Assembly: GCA_018267875.1 (NCBI GenBank)
Contig: JAFDXP010000020.1
Span: forward strand, 1 to 64,000
Direction of reading: 5' to 3'
Length of the DNA: 64,000 bases
Source of the DNA: Bacteroidota bacterium
Lineage (GTDB): Bacteria > Bacteroidota > Bacteroidia > Chitinophagales > Chitinophagaceae
Shown here: piece by piece, positions 35,111 through 45,207 of the stretch
Layout: every line of letters begins with the position of its first letter
Position numbering within the stretch: the stretch's first letter is position 1
Notes under the pieces: model-generated
Told to the model about the DNA's origin: nothing
Seen by the model: only the letters and a program-made list of their open reading frames with translations
Databases searched by the model: none
Made by a program: the position numbers and the translations under genes

Positions 35111-37129
35111 TTATTTCTTTGGTTTTCGATTTTGTTTGTTGCCTTGTTGTTTGTTCTTTTTTGGTTTTGTTTCTTGTTCAGGCATAGATACTAAGGTATA
35201 GTCGAGTTGGCGTTTTTCAATATTAGCAGCCACTACTTTGATACGCACTTTGTCGCCCAATCGAAACCTTAGTCCTGTATGTTGCCCAACCAAAGCATAG
35301 TCGCTTTCAATCAGTTGAAAATCGTCGTATTGCGAAAGGTCAGTAATAGATACCATGCCTTCACATTTATGTTCAATGGTTTCTGCCCAAAAGCCAAAGC
35401 TGGCAGTGCCGCTAATGACAGCATCAAATTCATCTCCAACATAATCTTGAAGGAATTCTACTTGTTTGTATTTATTGGCAAATCGTTCACAGTCCATTGC
35501 TTTTCGCTCCATTTCACTACAATGTCTGCATTGAACTTCTAAGTGCTTAATGGGTTTTATGTTTTGTTGAATACATTCAAATAGTATGCGGTGTACTAAC
35601 ACATCGGGATAGCGACGAATAGGTGATGTGAAATGACAGTAGTAGTCGAATCCAAGTCCATAATGCCCAATATTGTCTGTAGTATAAACTGCTTTAGCCA
35701 TTGTGCGAATACCTAAACTTTCTAACACGTGCTGCTCCGGTTTGCCTTTTACAAATTCCAGCATTTCATTGAAAGAACGAGCAATACTTGCTGGCGTGTT
35801 TAAATCAAAACGATAACCAAAGCGAGACGCAAAGCTGGAAAACAAGCGCAATTTTTCTTCATCTGGAACATCATGAACACGGTACGGAAATGGTAGTGGT
35901 TTTTCCTTTACTGTGATTTTAGAAACATGTGTAGCAACATAACGATTTGCCAACAACATTAATTCTTCAATTAATTGATTGGCTTCTTTACTTTCTTTGA
36001 TGACAATCCCTATCGGTTTTGCATTATCATCTAATTTAAAACGGACTTCTTGCGATGAAAAGTTGATAGCCCCTTTACTGAATCTTTCTTTGCGAAGTTG
36101 CTGAGTTATTTCATACAGTTTCATTAATGATTCTTTATGGTCGCCCTCTGCACCTTCAATCATCGCTTGCACATCTTCATAAGCAAATCGCCTTACGGAA
36201 CGAATGACGGTTTTGCCAAGCCAATAATCTTTTACTTTTCCTTGAGAAGTAATTTGAAAAACGGCTGAGAATGTATAGCTGTCTTCATCCGGACGAAGTG
36301 AACATAGTTCATTAGACAACCGCTCGGGCAACATGGGTAATACCCTATCCGGCAAATACACACTGGTTGAACGCTTATATGCTTCCGCATCTAAAGGAGT
36401 TCCGGGGCGCACATAGTGCGAAACATCGGCAATATGAACACCAACTTCAAATAAGTTGTCTGAAATTTTCTTAAAGGAAATGGCATCATCAAAATCTTTA
36501 GCATCGGCAGGATCAATAGTAACGGTAAGCACACCTCGAAAGTCACGCCGATAGTGCAATTCATCTGAATCAATCCCTTCAGTCATTCGGGCTGTTTCTT
36601 CAATTACCTCATCGGGAAAATGCAAAGGAAATCCGTTGTCAACCAATATGCCTTGCATAGCACGTTCATTGTCGCTGGCATTGGTCAGAATGCTGACTAC
36701 TTCACCTACGGGATTTTTTGTTTTGGGCGACCATTCAATGATTTTTACAATAGCAGCATCTCCATTTTTGCCTTCATGCAGCAAATTCAGCGGAATAAAA
36801 ATATCCACCGACATATTAAGTTTGTCGGGAATCAAAAAAGCAAAATGTTCTTTCTCTTCAAGCCGTCCGGTAAATTCATTTTGATGACGTTTCAATACCT
36901 CTTTTATGATCCCTTCGCGTCTGCCGTTTTTAGATCGGGCAGGCAACAGTTCTATGCGCACTTCATCACCATCTAAAGCCGTACCCAATTTTTCAGGCTT
37001 CACCATGATGTCTTTTTCCTGCCCTTCAACAGACACAAATCCGATTCCACTCTTCACTATCTCTAAAATTCCTTTTAGCTCTGTACTGTGGTCTTGTATC
37101 TTTTTCTTTTTTCCTTTTTTATGTCCCAT
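35111..37129 (-). CDS. rnr: Ribonuclease R
   Basis: A 672-residue 3'-5' exoribonuclease of the RNase II/R family that degrades structured RNA. It has a basic N terminus (GHKKGKKKK), cold-shock-like domains (about 20-170), the RNB catalytic domain with the metal-binding motif TIDPADAKDFDDAI, and a C-terminal S1 domain (about 580-655: GMVSITDLSQYDDF), then a Lys/Asn/Gln-rich tail. ATG at 37129 is preferred to a TTG at 37165. It lies 32 bp downstream of the aminotransferase gene and ends at a clear terminator. Confidence 0.94.
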   Translation of the reverse strand: MGHKKGKKKKIQDHSTELKGILEIVKSGIGFVSVEGQEKDIMVKPEKLGTALDGDEVRIELLPARSKNGRREGIIKEVLKRHQNEFTGRLEEKEHFAFLIPDKLNMSVDIFIPLNLLHEGKNGDAAIVKIIEWSPKTKNPVGEVVSILTNASDNERAMQGILVDNGFPLHFPDEVIEETARMTEGIDSDELHYRRDFRGVLTVTIDPADAKDFDDAISFKKISDNLFEVGVHIADVSHYVRPGTPLDAEAYKRSTSVYLPDRVLPMLPERLSNELCSLRPDEDSYTFSAVFQITSQGKVKDYWLGKTVIRSVRRFAYEDVQAMIEGAEGDHKESLMKLYEITQQLRKERFSKGAINFSSQEVRFKLDDNAKPIGIVIKESKEANQLIEELMLLANRYVATHVSKITVKEKPLPFPYRVHDVPDEEKLRLFSSFASRFGYRFDLNTPASIARSFNEMLEFVKGKPEQHVLESLGIRTMAKAVYTTDNIGHYGLGFDYYCHFTSPIRRYPDVLVHRILFECIQQNIKPIKHLEVQCRHCSEMERKAMDCERFANKYKQVEFLQDYVGDEFDAVISGTASFGFWAETIEHKCEGMVSITDLSQYDDFQLIESDYALVGQHTGLRFRLGDKVRIKVVAANIEKRQLDYTLVSMPEQETKPKKNKQQGNKQNRKPKK

Positions 37130-37161
37130 TCTTTTTTCCTTTTTGATTAAAGCAATCTTTA

Positions 37162-38355
37162 TCAATTGCCTTGACGTGTAAGTTCAATACTTTTTTTGAT
37201 GATTGAGCAGGCCGTAACAATTTCTTCATCCTTAATGGTTAATGGTGGGGCAATTCTTAAAGCATTGGAAGCATAAAGAAACCAATCGGAAAAAATACCG
37301 GCTTCTAAGCAGTGACCAAGTACTTTTAGCACTTGTTCATGATTGTCTAAATATAGGGCTAATAATAATCCGCTACTATTTATCCGCTTAATGTCGGGAT
37401 GCGATAAATGCTGATGAAATAAAGCTTCTTTTGCTTGTACAGTTTCAAATAGTTTGTCTTTCAACAAAAGTTGAAAAGCAGCTTCACCTGCTGCACAACA
37501 TACCGGATGCCCGCCAAACGTAGTGATGTGCCCCAAGACGGGATTTTCCGTCAAGGTTTGCATGATTGTTCGGTCGGAAATAAAAGCACCTAAAGGCATT
37601 CCACCACCCAATGCTTTTCCTAAAAGCAATATGTCAGGCTCAATTTCATATTGTTCAAATGCCCACAGAGAACCGGTTCTGCCAAACCCGCATTGAATTT
37701 CGTCCAGCACTAATAAGGTTCCGGTTTGGGTACATTTTTCTCGTATTTTCTTTAACCAATTATTTTTAGGAGTTAAGACTCCAGCTTCAGCTTGAATAGT
37801 TTCTAAAACAACACATGCAGTTTGGTCATCTATGGCTTGAATAAATTCTTCACTATTGAAGTCGTAATGATGAACACCAGGCATCAATGGTCGAAAGGCA
37901 TTTCGCCAATACTCATCACCCATGATTGCTAATGCACCTGTGGTATTACCATGATAGCTTTTGTTTGCAGCTATAATCTTAGGACGACCGGTAAATCGTT
38001 TTGCCAGTTTTATGGCACCTTCAGTAGCTTCTGCACCGGAATTGGTAAAATAAACACTATTTAAATTTTGTGGTAAATGTTGTGTCAGTTGGGTGGCATA
38101 CAGCACTTGTGGGGACTGAATCAATTCGCCATAAACCATGATGTGCATATAGGCGTTGCATTGATCCTTTACGGCATTCACTACCTCTTCTCGGCTATGA
38201 CCAACATTACAAACACTAATACCACCAATTAAATCCAGATATTTTTTTCCATCCACATCCCAAAGATGACAGTCTTTTGCTTTTGAGATATGGAGGGCAA
38301 TAGGGGAAGGTGAAGTTTGTGCGAGATGTTGCTGAAATAAGGTGCGAATATTCAT
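37162..38355 (-). CDS. Class III (ornithine/acetylornithine-type) aminotransferase
   Basis: A 397-residue PLP enzyme of fold type I. The family signs are SNAGAEATEGAIKLAKRFTG-like phosphate-binding region (here TNSGAEATEG), KSYHGNTTGALAIMG, the PLP Asp in LLVLDEIQCGFGRTG, the Schiff-base Lys in LLLGKALGGGMPLGAF, and TFGGHPVCCAAG. It would move amino groups between an omega-amine donor and 2-oxoglutarate or pyruvate; the donor cannot be told from the sequence, and no arginine genes are adjacent. It starts a minus-strand run with RNase R. Confidence 0.88.
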   Translation of the reverse strand: MNIRTLFQQHLAQTSPSPIALHISKAKDCHLWDVDGKKYLDLIGGISVCNVGHSREEVVNAVKDQCNAYMHIMVYGELIQSPQVLYATQLTQHLPQNLNSVYFTNSGAEATEGAIKLAKRFTGRPKIIAANKSYHGNTTGALAIMGDEYWRNAFRPLMPGVHHYDFNSEEFIQAIDDQTACVVLETIQAEAGVLTPKNNWLKKIREKCTQTGTLLVLDEIQCGFGRTGSLWAFEQYEIEPDILLLGKALGGGMPLGAFISDRTIMQTLTENPVLGHITTFGGHPVCCAAGEAAFQLLLKDKLFETVQAKEALFHQHLSHPDIKRINSSGLLLALYLDNHEQVLKVLGHCLEAGIFSDWFLYASNALRIAPPLTIKDEEIVTACSIIKKSIELTRQGN

Positions 38356-38359
38356 TCAG

Positions 38360-38367
38360 CAAAGTTA
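38360..38367 (-). promoter_or_regulatory. -7 promoter element for aminotransferase gene
   Basis: Minus-strand TAACTTTG, perfect TAnnTTTG, with only four bases before the ATG. It lies in the 26-bp gap after the putative porin gene, so the aminotransferase-RNase R pair may be transcribed separately. Confidence 0.45.
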
Positions 38368-38381
38368 GATGGCTATTCAAT

Positions 38382-40412
38382 TTAGTTTACTAAATTCCAA
38401 CTAAAACCCATACGCAACATGGCATCTTGTATTGGGTAGCCCGGTGCTGCAATGATATTTCTAGCACCAAAGATTTTCTGTAATTGATCTCCCATCAAGA
38501 AAGCACGAAAGCTCTTAACTTTAAAATTGAAAAATAAACCGACTTCAGGTGCATTAGTCAAATTATAAGTGTTTTGAAAATAGAAGCGATTAAAAAAGGG
38601 CTCATATCCGGCCGGTTGATAAGCACTATGCCAACGAAAATCCAATCCTGTCGCTATTTTCAGTGCGTTGCCAAATAATCTGGTTTCAAGGCTCAATTGA
38701 TGCCTACCCATAAAGGTGGGTACATTGATGGGTGCATTAGTTGTTTTTTGTTGAAAAGCTAATTCGTTGTCTAATATCCAATGCTTCCAAGCAAAAATCT
38801 TTTTAGCACTGATTTGAGTCAGATTGAATGCTGGTGCATATTGATCGAATTGAAGATTTGAATTGATGAAGATATAGTTGGCAATAACATAATTGTTCAG
38901 TGTGGCACTTGCATTTAAGGTAGGAATGAATGTAGAAAGTTGGAATCGTGTTTGACTTTCTTTAGAAAATGTTTGGGTTTGTTTGAAATATTGATTGGCG
39001 TAAAGGGTATAGCTATAGGGCGCTGTATTTAACGATTGTTGAAATCCGACTTGCACATTCCCACGCCCGTTATTGAACTCTTTGCCAACTTTAGCATTAA
39101 AATTAAAATCTCCGGCAACAGTTCCCGTAAAAAACAGCTTGGCATTAGCACTATACAGCCATTGTCCGGCTTCTTTTGCTTCTTTTTTTAGCCCACCGAA
39201 AATATAGTTGCTAATTTCGTCTTGCCGTTGTGAGCCGGTAATATATTCGGTTCGAAAGCGATCGAAACGATTGCCTATTCCTGCAAAAAATTGTATTCCA
39301 TTTTGGTCAGAGCCAGCAAAACCTTGTAAGGATAATCCATTGTCAAAATAAAACCAGGTTTGCCTTGAAAAAACGGAATCGCCTGATTGAAAGTTTTGCT
39401 GAAAAAAATAAGCATAACGAAGAGAGTCGGGAGCTAAGTCTTTAAATTGATATTTTTCAGTGCTAAGTCGAAACGTATGTTCAATTCGAAATCGTGGTTT
39501 GAGTACTTTGAAAAATTGTGTAGAATCTTCGTTGTAAATGGTGTCTGTTCTACCTAAAGTATAACTATGGTTTAAAAACAGGGTAAAATCCCTTTGTAAG
39601 GTTGTAACAGAAGATCTTCGTGTACTGTAAGCAGTGTTTTGGAATGCAACAGGAATTGTTCGTTTGTCGCCAAAGCCGGGTGTAGTGAGGAAACTATCAG
39701 TTATTATTCCGCCATTTTCATCATTTTGCAATTTGTTGTACACCAAAGCGAGTTTCAGAGCATAGTGTTGGTTTTTACTGATATAGTTGGTAGTGAGATT
39801 GGCTAAATCATGGTTTGTGCGTTGAATGTTATAGTAGCCGGGGGCATTTATTTTTCGATAGTTCGCTGCAAAATTCCATCGAGGTGAAATGTTTTGCGTG
39901 TGAAATATTTCAGCTATTTGCTCTGCATGGCTGCCCAAGTGATAGGTGAAAATGCTGAAAGGACGAGTTGTGTTGTAGTAACACATACTATCCACTTGAA
40001 AACGATACACATCAAACGTATGATAGCCAAGTGTAGGCGCAACACGGCTTTCGGGGGTGAAAAATAAATTGATTGCAGGTGAGCCTAAGTTACCCAAATT
40101 GCGCATCCAGGGTTGTGAAAATGGTCGGCGATGAAAAAAATGAATGGATGAATCTGGGTAGTCTTTTAGATCACTATTTCCTTTTCTAAAGTAAATTCTT
40201 GCAGGTTCATCACGCCATTGGTTGTTGTTGGTTTTGTTTGTTGTGTCTTTATGTGGTGCATTTTGTAAAGTAACAGGAGTGCCCGTCATGGGTGTAGTCA
40301 TTTGCTGGGCTGAAACATTTGCATATATGATGAATAGTAGCATTGTTAGCAATAGTTGCTTTTCAATAGTTGCTTTTCGTTTATCACAAAATGTTTGCAC
40401 GGATTGACTCAT
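38382..40412 (-). CDS. Putative porin (large outer-membrane beta-barrel)
   Basis: A 676-residue outer-membrane protein. A hydrophobic export signal (about 18-35, ending NVSAQQ) follows a short charged N terminus. The body is a long series of amphipathic strands with alternating aromatic residues (FRIEHTFRLSTEKYQF, FFNFKVKSFRAFLMGDQL) and a final strand ending in WNLVN. It resembles the family named 'putative porin' in Bacteroidota (Porin_10). No TonB plug is present. Transported solute unknown. It is 25 bp downstream of the purine nucleoside phosphorylase gene, so co-transcription is likely. Confidence 0.75.
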   Translation of the reverse strand: MSQSVQTFCDKRKATIEKQLLLTMLLFIIYANVSAQQMTTPMTGTPVTLQNAPHKDTTNKTNNNQWRDEPARIYFRKGNSDLKDYPDSSIHFFHRRPFSQPWMRNLGNLGSPAINLFFTPESRVAPTLGYHTFDVYRFQVDSMCYYNTTRPFSIFTYHLGSHAEQIAEIFHTQNISPRWNFAANYRKINAPGYYNIQRTNHDLANLTTNYISKNQHYALKLALVYNKLQNDENGGIITDSFLTTPGFGDKRTIPVAFQNTAYSTRRSSVTTLQRDFTLFLNHSYTLGRTDTIYNEDSTQFFKVLKPRFRIEHTFRLSTEKYQFKDLAPDSLRYAYFFQQNFQSGDSVFSRQTWFYFDNGLSLQGFAGSDQNGIQFFAGIGNRFDRFRTEYITGSQRQDEISNYIFGGLKKEAKEAGQWLYSANAKLFFTGTVAGDFNFNAKVGKEFNNGRGNVQVGFQQSLNTAPYSYTLYANQYFKQTQTFSKESQTRFQLSTFIPTLNASATLNNYVIANYIFINSNLQFDQYAPAFNLTQISAKKIFAWKHWILDNELAFQQKTTNAPINVPTFMGRHQLSLETRLFGNALKIATGLDFRWHSAYQPAGYEPFFNRFYFQNTYNLTNAPEVGLFFNFKVKSFRAFLMGDQLQKIFGARNIIAAPGYPIQDAMLRMGFSWNLVN

Positions 40413-40437
40413 GAAAGGGATTCTAAGCTATTTGAAA

Positions 40438-41259
40438 TCAAGATATTTGCTGAATTAAATCGGCAACTAATCCGGCAAGCTTTGGCGCAGCGGCATTGGC
40501 AGCTTCTAATACTTCTTCGTGTGAAATAGTATTTAAATCTTCTCGAATGCCGATATCTGTTACTACACTAGCTGCAAAAACTTTCATGTCACCATGGCGA
40601 GCAACTATCACTTCAGGTACCGTACTCATACCCACCACATCTCCTCCTATCACTTGAAGCCAACGATATTCGGCATGGGTTTCAAAAGTTGGTCCTTGCA
40701 AGCCAACATATACACCGGTATGAATTTTTAAGCCTTTGCCTTTCGCTATTTTTTGTGCTGTTTCTATCAACAAACGGTTATAGGGTTCGCTCATGTCTTG
40801 AAAACGAACACCTAAACGTTCATCATTTCGACCCCTTAATGGATGTTCGGGAAATAGGTTGATGTGATCATTGATAATCACCAAATCACCTACTTGATAG
40901 TTTGTATTCATGGCTCCGGCAGCATTAGAAACAATTAAAGTTTCTACCCCCAAAGCTTTCATTACTCTTACGGGAAAAGTAACCGTTTCCATGTCATAAC
41001 CTTCGTAGTAGTGAAAACGGCCGGCCATCAATACCACATTTTTACCGCCTAATTTTCCGAATACCAATTTTCCGGCATGTCCCTGAACAGTAGATACCGG
41101 AAAGTTTGGGATGTCGTGGTATGCAATTTCAACCTCTTTTTGAACAATATCTAAAAGTCCACTCAGCCCGCTTCCCAATATTATTCCTACGCTTGGCTGA
41201 TCTTCAATTTTTTGGCGAATGTGTTGTGCCGTATGCTGTATTTTGTCAAACAGGCTCAT
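40438..41259 (-). CDS. Purine-nucleoside phosphorylase
   Basis: A 273-residue PNP of the trimeric (low-molecular-mass) family that splits inosine and guanosine with phosphate into base and ribose-1-phosphate. Motifs visible: VGIILGSGLSGL, FPVSTVQGHAGKLVFG, the phosphate-binding SNAAGAMNTNYQVGDLVIINDHINL, YVGLQGPTFETHAEYR and VGMSTVPEVIVARH. Length is typical. It serves purine salvage and stands in a run with a putative porin and a membrane protein. Confidence 0.94.
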   Translation of the reverse strand: MSLFDKIQHTAQHIRQKIEDQPSVGIILGSGLSGLLDIVQKEVEIAYHDIPNFPVSTVQGHAGKLVFGKLGGKNVVLMAGRFHYYEGYDMETVTFPVRVMKALGVETLIVSNAAGAMNTNYQVGDLVIINDHINLFPEHPLRGRNDERLGVRFQDMSEPYNRLLIETAQKIAKGKGLKIHTGVYVGLQGPTFETHAEYRWLQVIGGDVVGMSTVPEVIVARHGDMKVFAASVVTDIGIREDLNTISHEEVLEAANAAAPKLAGLVADLIQQIS

Positions 41260-41285
41260 GTTGCTCGATTAGGGACGCAAAATAA

Positions 41286-41867
41286 CTATAAAGAAGCTCC
41301 CGTTTGTAAGGTCTCTGTGGAAGCTTGCTGCGATTGCATAAATTGTTCAACAGCAGCTGGCCCGGCAAAGGAAGGCAAATCCAAGCAATGTCTTTGTTCA
41401 ATGACCTCCATTAATGCTTTTCGCTCCAAGTGCTGCCCAACCAATAATTTCATGTTTTTTCCTGCTAAAAAAAGTACTTTGTTTTTCAAACGAATACGTC
41501 TTGTCATGCGGGCTATCACCAGAAAAAATAGCCCGAGAATAGCCACTAATGTATGAACGGCAATACTCAAAACTTCTGCATCATGAAGTAAGTTTAAATC
41601 GGAAGGGTTGTGCAGATACCGAATACGGCTCAGTTGGTTGAATGGATAAAAAAGATTTAAAGCGATAGTAGCTGCAAATAAACCAATAGCTATTAAGTAG
41701 CAGAATATTTCAGTTGATAGTAGCAGAAATTTACCGGCTAAACGATAAGCTGCCGGCTGCCGCAATGATTTAGCCAAGGGGTCAATCAATTCAATTTGCT
41801 CTATCAATACCCGCTTTTGCTCTTTGAAATCCTTTAGCAAATCATCCTGTAATCGTGGCAGCAGCAT
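41286..41867 (-). CDS. Membrane protein of unknown function
   Basis: A 193-residue protein with a charged N-terminal coil (1-45), two transmembrane helices (about 48-75 and 97-119) and a cytoplasmic C-terminal tail rich in Gln and Ser. No catalytic motif. It is 26 bp upstream of the PNP gene and read with it. I do not recognise the family. Confidence 0.65.
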   Translation of the reverse strand: MLLPRLQDDLLKDFKEQKRVLIEQIELIDPLAKSLRQPAAYRLAGKFLLLSTEIFCYLIAIGLFAATIALNLFYPFNQLSRIRYLHNPSDLNLLHDAEVLSIAVHTLVAILGLFFLVIARMTRRIRLKNKVLFLAGKNMKLLVGQHLERKALMEVIEQRHCLDLPSFAGPAAVEQFMQSQQASTETLQTGASL

Positions 41868-42057
41868 GTTCTTAACTCCAAATTATTTTATTAATGCAGA
41901 AAGTGCGAAAATATAATCAAAGTACATTTTAACAACCAATCAGCAACAATATATTATGCGTGTCATTGTTTTTCTGCAATTTTGCGCGCCCTTATCCATG
42001 TTCTATTCATTTGAATAGGTAAGTTGTAAACAAATTAGTAATTCCAAGTCCAGAGTT

Positions 42058-43653
42058 TTGAAATACGATATAGAAATTAGCCGCCGCAGAACCTTTGCCA
42101 TTATATCTCATCCAGATGCGGGAAAGACAACGCTTACCGAAAAGTTGTTGCTTTTTGGTGGTGCCATTCAAGTTGCAGGTGCCGTAAAAAGCAATAAGAT
42201 AAAGAAACATGCTACCAGCGATTTTATGGAAATCGAACGCCAACGGGGTATTTCTGTTGCTACTTCGGTTATGAGTTTTGAATATGCGGATACGCTCATC
42301 AATTTGTTGGATACGCCCGGTCACAAGGATTTTGCTGAAGACACTTACCGAACTCTAACGGCAGTGGATAGCGTCATCCTGGTGATAGATAGTGTAAATG
42401 GAGTAGAAGAACAAACACGCAAGCTCATGGAAGTGTGTAGAATGAGAGATACACCCGTAATCGTTTTTGTCAACAAGCTTGATAGGGATGGAAAATATCC
42501 ATTCGACTTGATGGATGAAATTGAAAAGGAGTTGAACATTTCTTTACATCCACTATCCTGGCCGATCAATATGGGCAAGGAATTTAAGGGTGTATATAAT
42601 TTGTTCAACAAGAGTTTGAATTTATTTACGGCTAACCAAAAAGCCACAGAAGACAACACTGTGCCAATTTCTTCTTTAACAGAAAAATTGTTGGATGAAA
42701 AAGTAGGAGAGCGAGATGCCAATCAATTGCGCGAAGATGTAGAATTGTTAGAAGGTGTTTATGGTGATTTAGATGTAGAAGCTTATCGAGCTGCTTTGGT
42801 GGCACCGGTTTTCTTTGGAAGTGCTGTAAATAATTTTGGTGTAAAAGAATTGCTCGACACCTTTATTCACATAGCGCCAAAGCCATTGGGACGAGCTACT
42901 GACAAGCGTTTCGTAGAACCGAACGAGGATAAGTTTTCTGGTTTTATTTTTAAAATTCATGCAAACCTTGATCCTCGTCATAGAGATCGGATTGCTTTTT
43001 TACGTGTTTGCTCCGGTAGGTTTGAAAGGAATAAATATTTTTATCACACCCGATTGGATAAGGATATTAGATTTAGTAACCCATATTCCTTTTTAGCACG
43101 TGAAAAAGATGTAATAGATGTGGCATTTCCGGGCGATGTAGTAGGTTTGTTTGATACCGGCAACTTTAAAATTGGTGACACACTAACCGAAGGTGAAGTG
43201 CTTCAATTTACGGGTATTCCCACTTTTTCACCAGAACTCTTTAAAGAACTTGTGAATAAAGATCCTTTGAAGACGAAACAAATGGAAAAAGGCATTCGCC
43301 AGTTAACAGATGAAGGGGTGGCTCAATTGTTTACACAGCATGGTGGCAATAGAAAAATTATTGGTTGTGTGGGCGAATTACAATTCGAAGTGATTCAATA
43401 CCGGTTGTTGCAAGAATATGGTGCTTCTTGTGCTTTTGTGCCACTTAGTTTTTACAAAGCATGTTGGATTACCGGCGACAAAAAGAAGATTGATGATTTT
43501 GTGCGTTTTAAGCAAAGCAATATTATGGAAGACAAAGACGGTAATTTGGTTTATCTCGCGCAAAGCGAATGGTTCTTAAATACAGAAAGACAAAACAATC
43601 CCGATATTGAATTTCATTTTACCAGCGAATTTAAAACAGCACAAGCAGGCTAA
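42058..43653 (+). CDS. prfC: Peptide chain release factor 3
   Basis: A 531-residue translational GTPase that removes RF1/RF2 from the ribosome after peptide release. G1 [13 protein letters not shown]2 region ([12 protein letters not shown]), G3 DTPGHKDF, G4 VNKLDRDG; then domains II and III with the RF3 features FAREKDV-like (here [20 protein letters not shown]). Start is TTG at 42058, since the family begins [23 protein letters not shown] and no in-frame ATG is close. Confidence 0.95.
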   Translation: MKYDIEISRRRTFAIISHPDAGKTTLTEKLLLFGGAIQVAGAVKSNKIKKHATSDFMEIERQRGISVATSVMSFEYADTLINLLDTPGHKDFAEDTYRTLTAVDSVILVIDSVNGVEEQTRKLMEVCRMRDTPVIVFVNKLDRDGKYPFDLMDEIEKELNISLHPLSWPINMGKEFKGVYNLFNKSLNLFTANQKATEDNTVPISSLTEKLLDEKVGERDANQLREDVELLEGVYGDLDVEAYRAALVAPVFFGSAVNNFGVKELLDTFIHIAPKPLGRATDKRFVEPNEDKFSGFIFKIHANLDPRHRDRIAFLRVCSGRFERNKYFYHTRLDKDIRFSNPYSFLAREKDVIDVAFPGDVVGLFDTGNFKIGDTLTEGEVLQFTGIPTFSPELFKELVNKDPLKTKQMEKGIRQLTDEGVAQLFTQHGGNRKIIGCVGELQFEVIQYRLLQEYGASCAFVPLSFYKACWITGDKKKIDDFVRFKQSNIMEDKDGNLVYLAQSEWFLNTERQNNPDIEFHFTSEFKTAQAG

Positions 43654-43854
43654 ACGCCTTTCTATTGTTTGATGATTTTATTTTTTTTGTATTGCACGCT
43701 CATTGAGTCAACCTGATTTTATTTGGCAAATCCAACATTACGTGTGCTTTTTTTTTATTGTTTTTTTATAAAATCTACCAATAATTTCGTATTATTGTAG
43801 TCTGTAAACCCAATACAAAGGAGAAAGTGGGGAAAACAACCTAAAAGTTTTTCC

Positions 43855-45000
43855 ATGTTATTAAGTGTTCAAAAGCAATTAATAGTTTCAGCTAAACGTT
43901 TATTAAAACGCACCTCTGGCTATAATTTTTTCAATAAGGAGCAAACCTTTAATTTCTTATCTCCTTATGAGGTTCATAATTCAGTTTCTGAAAAATATTC
44001 CTTACCCATTGTTGAAGATGTAGGAGATCATAAGTGCTTATTCAACAAAGGTTCGGTTTCAATGAATCGTAACACCACTTGGGTCTTTAAGCAAGATAAG
44101 AGAGCTTGTAATCTTTTGCCAATCGGAAGTTTATCAGTAGATCAACAAGTCCTAAGAACAGATTTTGGCTACCCCAATCCTTTTATTAATGATTTTGGCG
44201 GACGGAGTGCAATTCAAGATTTTATTTTGCCTCATCCCCGAAAAAAACTCAGTTGCCGTACAGTTATTGCACCTTGGAGCCATTATTTTCGAAAAGAGTA
44301 TTATCTCTATTTAATGTTCGTTGCTGCAAAGCTTTGTAGAATTAAACAAACGGTGCCTTCAAAATTGATAGAAGATGCCGTAGTTGCCTATCCCTTATTT
44401 CATACATCCTTCGAGCAAGATTATTTGCGATTACTCGGTTTTAAAGAAAGCCAAATCATAGATACTCGTAAAGTGGAAGTTGATTTTGAAAACTGCATTT
44501 TAGGTAATCAAGACAACTGGTTATATCCTGCTGCTCAAGATGTGATGTGGATGCGAGAATTGATGATAGACAAAATACCTCAGACTAATACCTCAAAGCC
44601 TGAATTAATTTATATTTCGAGAAGCGGAAGAAGAAGGGTTGAAAATGAAAATGAATTGACAAAAACTTTGATGGGCTTTGGTTTTGAAATCATTGAAGAC
44701 AAACAAAGAAGCGTTGAGGAGCAATATCAATTATATAGTAATGCGAAGTTCATTATAGGTCCGCACGGGGCGTCATTCAGTAATATTATATGGGCTAAAA
44801 AAGGAACAAACCTGCTTGAGCTTTTTCCTCAGAGATATGTTTACAATTTTTTTCAGTATCTGTCGAGCATTGTAGGTGTCAACTATGCAGCATATTGTTT
44901 GGGTTCTGTAATTCCTAATCAACCCTATCACGCTGTATCCGATAATCTGAAGGTTTCGGTTATTGATATTGCACGATATTTAGAACAAGTGTTGGTGTAA
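43855..45000 (+). CDS. Family 61 glycosyltransferase
   Basis: A 381-residue protein with the C-terminal signature of GT61 (formerly DUF563): ELIYISRSGRRRVENENEL, then FEIIEDKQRSVEEQYQLYSNA, FIIGPHGASFSNIIWAKKGTNLLELFP. The domain spans about 185-370. It transfers a sugar, often xylose or GlcNAc, to a glycan; the acceptor cannot be told. No signal peptide. No polysaccharide locus surrounds it; it is a lone gene 200 bp after prfC. Confidence 0.85.
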   Translation: MLLSVQKQLIVSAKRLLKRTSGYNFFNKEQTFNFLSPYEVHNSVSEKYSLPIVEDVGDHKCLFNKGSVSMNRNTTWVFKQDKRACNLLPIGSLSVDQQVLRTDFGYPNPFINDFGGRSAIQDFILPHPRKKLSCRTVIAPWSHYFRKEYYLYLMFVAAKLCRIKQTVPSKLIEDAVVAYPLFHTSFEQDYLRLLGFKESQIIDTRKVEVDFENCILGNQDNWLYPAAQDVMWMRELMIDKIPQTNTSKPELIYISRSGRRRVENENELTKTLMGFGFEIIEDKQRSVEEQYQLYSNAKFIIGPHGASFSNIIWAKKGTNLLELFPQRYVYNFFQYLSSIVGVNYAAYCLGSVIPNQPYHAVSDNLKVSVIDIARYLEQVLV

Positions 45001-45207
45001 CTAAGAATAGAGCTTGGGATGTATAGAAAAGTCAATAGAAATCATTGAAAATTGCTCTGCAAAAATTTTAAAAATAAATTCAAATTATTTTATAGTACTT
45101 TTTAATGGTACTTTATATCATTGAAGAAAATACACTTCTCCGATTCACTTTAGCGATCTAATTTTTATCTTGCAAAGGAAAAAATTATTTACCCCAAATA
45201 TCAGGAT

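Noticed and set aside
36620-36976. 118-codon plus-strand ORF
   Set aside because: Lies wholly inside the RNase R gene, which is well supported.
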